From Hydrogenophaga sp. (GTDB lineage Bacteria > Pseudomonadota > Gammaproteobacteria > Burkholderiales > Burkholderiaceae_C), in contig JAIFNE010000180.1 in assembly GCA_020047875.1 (NCBI GenBank), positions 1 through 8,059 of the forward strand: 8,059 nucleotides of DNA. The letters are read 5' to 3'. Below, piece after piece: positions 6,641 to 8,059 of this stretch. Under the pieces are notes generated by a model. The model was not told the origin of the DNA, did no database searches, and worked only from the letters and a program-made list of their open reading frames with translations. The position numbers and the translations under genes were made by a program. Positions within the stretch are counted from its first letter, which is position 1; every line of letters starts with the position of its first letter.

Positions 6641-7605
6641 ATGATCATTCGCAGCGCCGACATCACACCGCGCTCGGCCTATCTCGATCGACGTACCTGG
6701 ATGCAGCGTATCGCACTGGGTGCTGGCGGTGCCGCACTGGGCACCTGGGCCGCGCGCGATGCGCTGGCGCAGGCCGCAACGCCGCGGCCGGGCAAGCTCG
6801 CGCCGTTGTCAGCCGGGCGCTCCAGCGTCCCGGGGGCGAGCACCATGGAGGCCCTCACACGCTACGAGCACTCGTCCACTTACAACAATTTCTACGAATT
6901 CGGCACCGACAAGGCTGACCCGGTGGCCAAGGCGCAGTCGCTGCGCACCCGCCCCTGGACGGTGTCGGTCGAAGGTCTGGTGAGCAAGTCGCGCACCTTT
7001 GACATCGACAGCCTGCTCAAACTCAGCGCCATGGAAGAGCGCGTGTACCGCCTTCGCTGTGTGGAAGGCTGGTCAATGGTGATTCCCTGGGTGGGGTACT
7101 CCTGATCAATCAGGTGCAGCCGCTGGGCAGCGCCAGGTACGTTGAATTCGTCACCCTGGCCGATCCGCAGACCATGCCCGGGCTGCGCTCGAATGTGCTC
7201 GACTGGCCGTATGTGGAGGGCTTGCGGCTCGACGAGGCGATGCACCCGCTGACCCTGCTGGCCTTCGGCATGTACGGCGAGGTGATGCCGAACCAGAACG
7301 GCGCACCGCTGCGGCTGGTGGTGCCGTGGAAATACGGTTTCAAGAGCGGCAAGTCGCTGGTGAAAATCCGGTTAACCGACAAGGAACCGCGCACCGCCTG
7401 GAATCTGGCCGCGCCACAGGAATACGGTTTTTATTCCAATGTGAATCCCGATGTGTCCCACCCGCGCTGGAGCCAGGCCACCGAGCGCCGCATTGGCGAA
7501 GAGGGTGGCTTGCTCGCCAGGCGGCGCAAGACCCTGATGTTCAACGGCTACGAGCCCCAGGTGGGCCAGTTGTACGCGGGCATGGATTTGCGCAAGTTCT
7601 TCTGA
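6641..7605 (+). pseudogene. msrP: Methionine sulfoxide reductase catalytic subunit MsrP (YedY), reading frame broken near 7100
   Basis: MsrP is a periplasmic molybdopterin enzyme that reduces methionine sulfoxide in envelope proteins. The ATG at 6641 has a good Shine-Dalgarno, AGGAG (6629-6633), 7 nt upstream. Residues 1-44 are a twin-arginine signal peptide (LDRRTWMQRIALG, RR at 17-18, ending ALA). The first part runs to RLRCVEGWSMVIPWVGY, containing the molybdenum-ligand cysteine C140, and then hits TGA at 7103-7105 after 154 residues. The family sequence continues in the -1 frame from CTG 7102 (LINQVQPLGSARYVEF, then YVEGLRLDEAMHPLTLL, NGAPLRLVVPWKYGFKSGKS, WNLAAPQEYGFY, HPRWSQATER) to the stop at 7605. 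E. coli has PLHK between WIGF and LL; here only 2 nt replace those 12, so about 10 nt are missing. The restored protein would be about 324 aa (E. coli 334). The 154-aa product would lack most of the cofactor fold. A GTG at 7114 could open the second part but has no ribosome-binding site. Confidence 0.9.
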
Positions 7606-7606
7606 C

Positions 7607-8059
7607 GTGACCCGGGAGCCGTCCCGCGCTGCGCCTGACCCAGGCGAGAACCCGCTCGCGGCGTCCACGCTGCGCAGCGCCATGAACCGATGGCTGGGCC
7701 ATGGTGCGGTCAAGCCAGCGCTGTTTGTCCTCTGCCTGCTTCCGGCGGTCTGGCTGTTCTGGGCGGCGGTCAACGATCAGCTGGGCGCCAATCCGGCCGA
7801 GGCCCTGATTCGCTCCCTGGGCGACTGGACCCTGCGCTTCCTGGTGATCGTGCTGGCGGTCACTCCGTTGCGGGTTGTCTGTGGCCTGCCGGTGCTCGCG
7901 CGCTGGCGCCGCATGCTGGGCCTGTTCGTGTTTTTTTACGCCAGTTTGCATCTGCTGGCCTACGCCTGGTTCGACCAGGGGCTGCTGCTGGCCGCCACGG
8001 TGGACGACGTGATCCAGCGGCCCTTCATTCTGGTGGGCATGCTGGCCTGGGCTTTGCTG
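7607..8059 (+). CDS. msrQ: Haem-binding membrane subunit MsrQ (YedZ), 3' end outside window
   Basis: Integral membrane cytochrome b-type protein of the ferric-reductase-like family that feeds electrons from the respiratory chain to MsrP. 151 codons are present and open to the window edge. Visible are KPALFVLCLLPAVWLFWAAV (first membrane segment), LGANPAEALIRSLGDWTLRFLVIVLAVTPLRV (second), and RRMLGLFVFFYASLHLLAYAWFD (third), whose histidine (bases 7949-7951) matches H91 of E. coli MsrQ, a haem ligand. This is followed by RPFILVGMLAWALL. Two starts are possible: GTG 7607, 1 nt after the msrP stop, or ATG 7682, which would begin MNRWLGHGAVKPALF. Neither has a clear Shine-Dalgarno. The ATG gives an N terminus closer to E. 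coli length, while the GTG allows coupling to msrP. The frame is intact although its partner msrP is broken. Confidence 0.93.
   Translation, partial: MTREPSRAAPDPGENPLAASTLRSAMNRWLGHGAVKPALFVLCLLPAVWLFWAAVNDQLGANPAEALIRSLGDWTLRFLVIVLAVTPLRVVCGLPVLARWRRMLGLFVFFYASLHLLAYAWFDQGLLLAATVDDVIQRPFILVGMLAWALL

Noticed and set aside
7091..7114. Programmed -1 ribosomal frameshift joining the two msrP halves
   Set aside because: There is no slippery heptamer at the junction, and a -1 shift would still lack about 3 residues of the conserved spacer. A deletion explains the data better.

Overview
The window looks like ordinary chromosomal core sequence from a GC-rich betaproteobacterium of the order Burkholderiales, probably Comamonadaceae. 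That placement is an inference from protein style and gene order: a tandem pair of lipid A acyltransferases, engB divergent from a cytochrome c4 gene, a System II (ResB/CcsB) cytochrome c maturation pair, then msrP-msrQ. No taxonomic search was possible. I see no transposase, integrase, phage gene, CRISPR array, tRNA or rRNA.

Layout. Positions 1-410 hold the 3' end of one LpxL/HtrB-type acyltransferase. Positions 456-1362 hold a second one, whose reading frame is broken near 630. A stem-loop at 1360-1387 separates it from the convergent engB gene (1385-2146, minus strand), an essential ribosome-assembly GTPase. A 111-bp divergent promoter region (2147-2257) carries two near-identical direct repeats, 50 bp apart, around an AT-rich core. 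Then, all on the plus strand: a di-haem cytochrome c4 (2258-2872), resB (3053-5191) and ccsB/resC (5188-6555, overlapping resB by 4 bp), a strong terminator (6557-6595), msrP (6641-7605, reading frame broken near 7100), and msrQ (from 7607, running off the window).

How the genes fit together. ResB and CcsB export haem and attach it to CXXCH motifs, and the cytochrome c4 just upstream has two such motifs, so a substrate sits beside its maturation machinery. MsrP (periplasmic, molybdenum, Tat-exported) and MsrQ (haem membrane protein) together repair oxidised methionines of envelope proteins. The acyltransferases add secondary acyl chains to lipid A. Most of the window therefore serves the cell envelope and periplasm; engB is the exception.

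What stands out. Two genes, the second acyltransferase and msrP, are each complete at the protein-family level except for a short out-of-frame deletion. By comparison with remembered E. coli sequences these are about 17 nt and about 10 nt. They are either real pseudogene lesions or sequence/assembly errors. I found no convincing undescribed system; the most interesting non-coding signal is the direct-repeat pair in the engB/cytochrome c4 divergent promoter.
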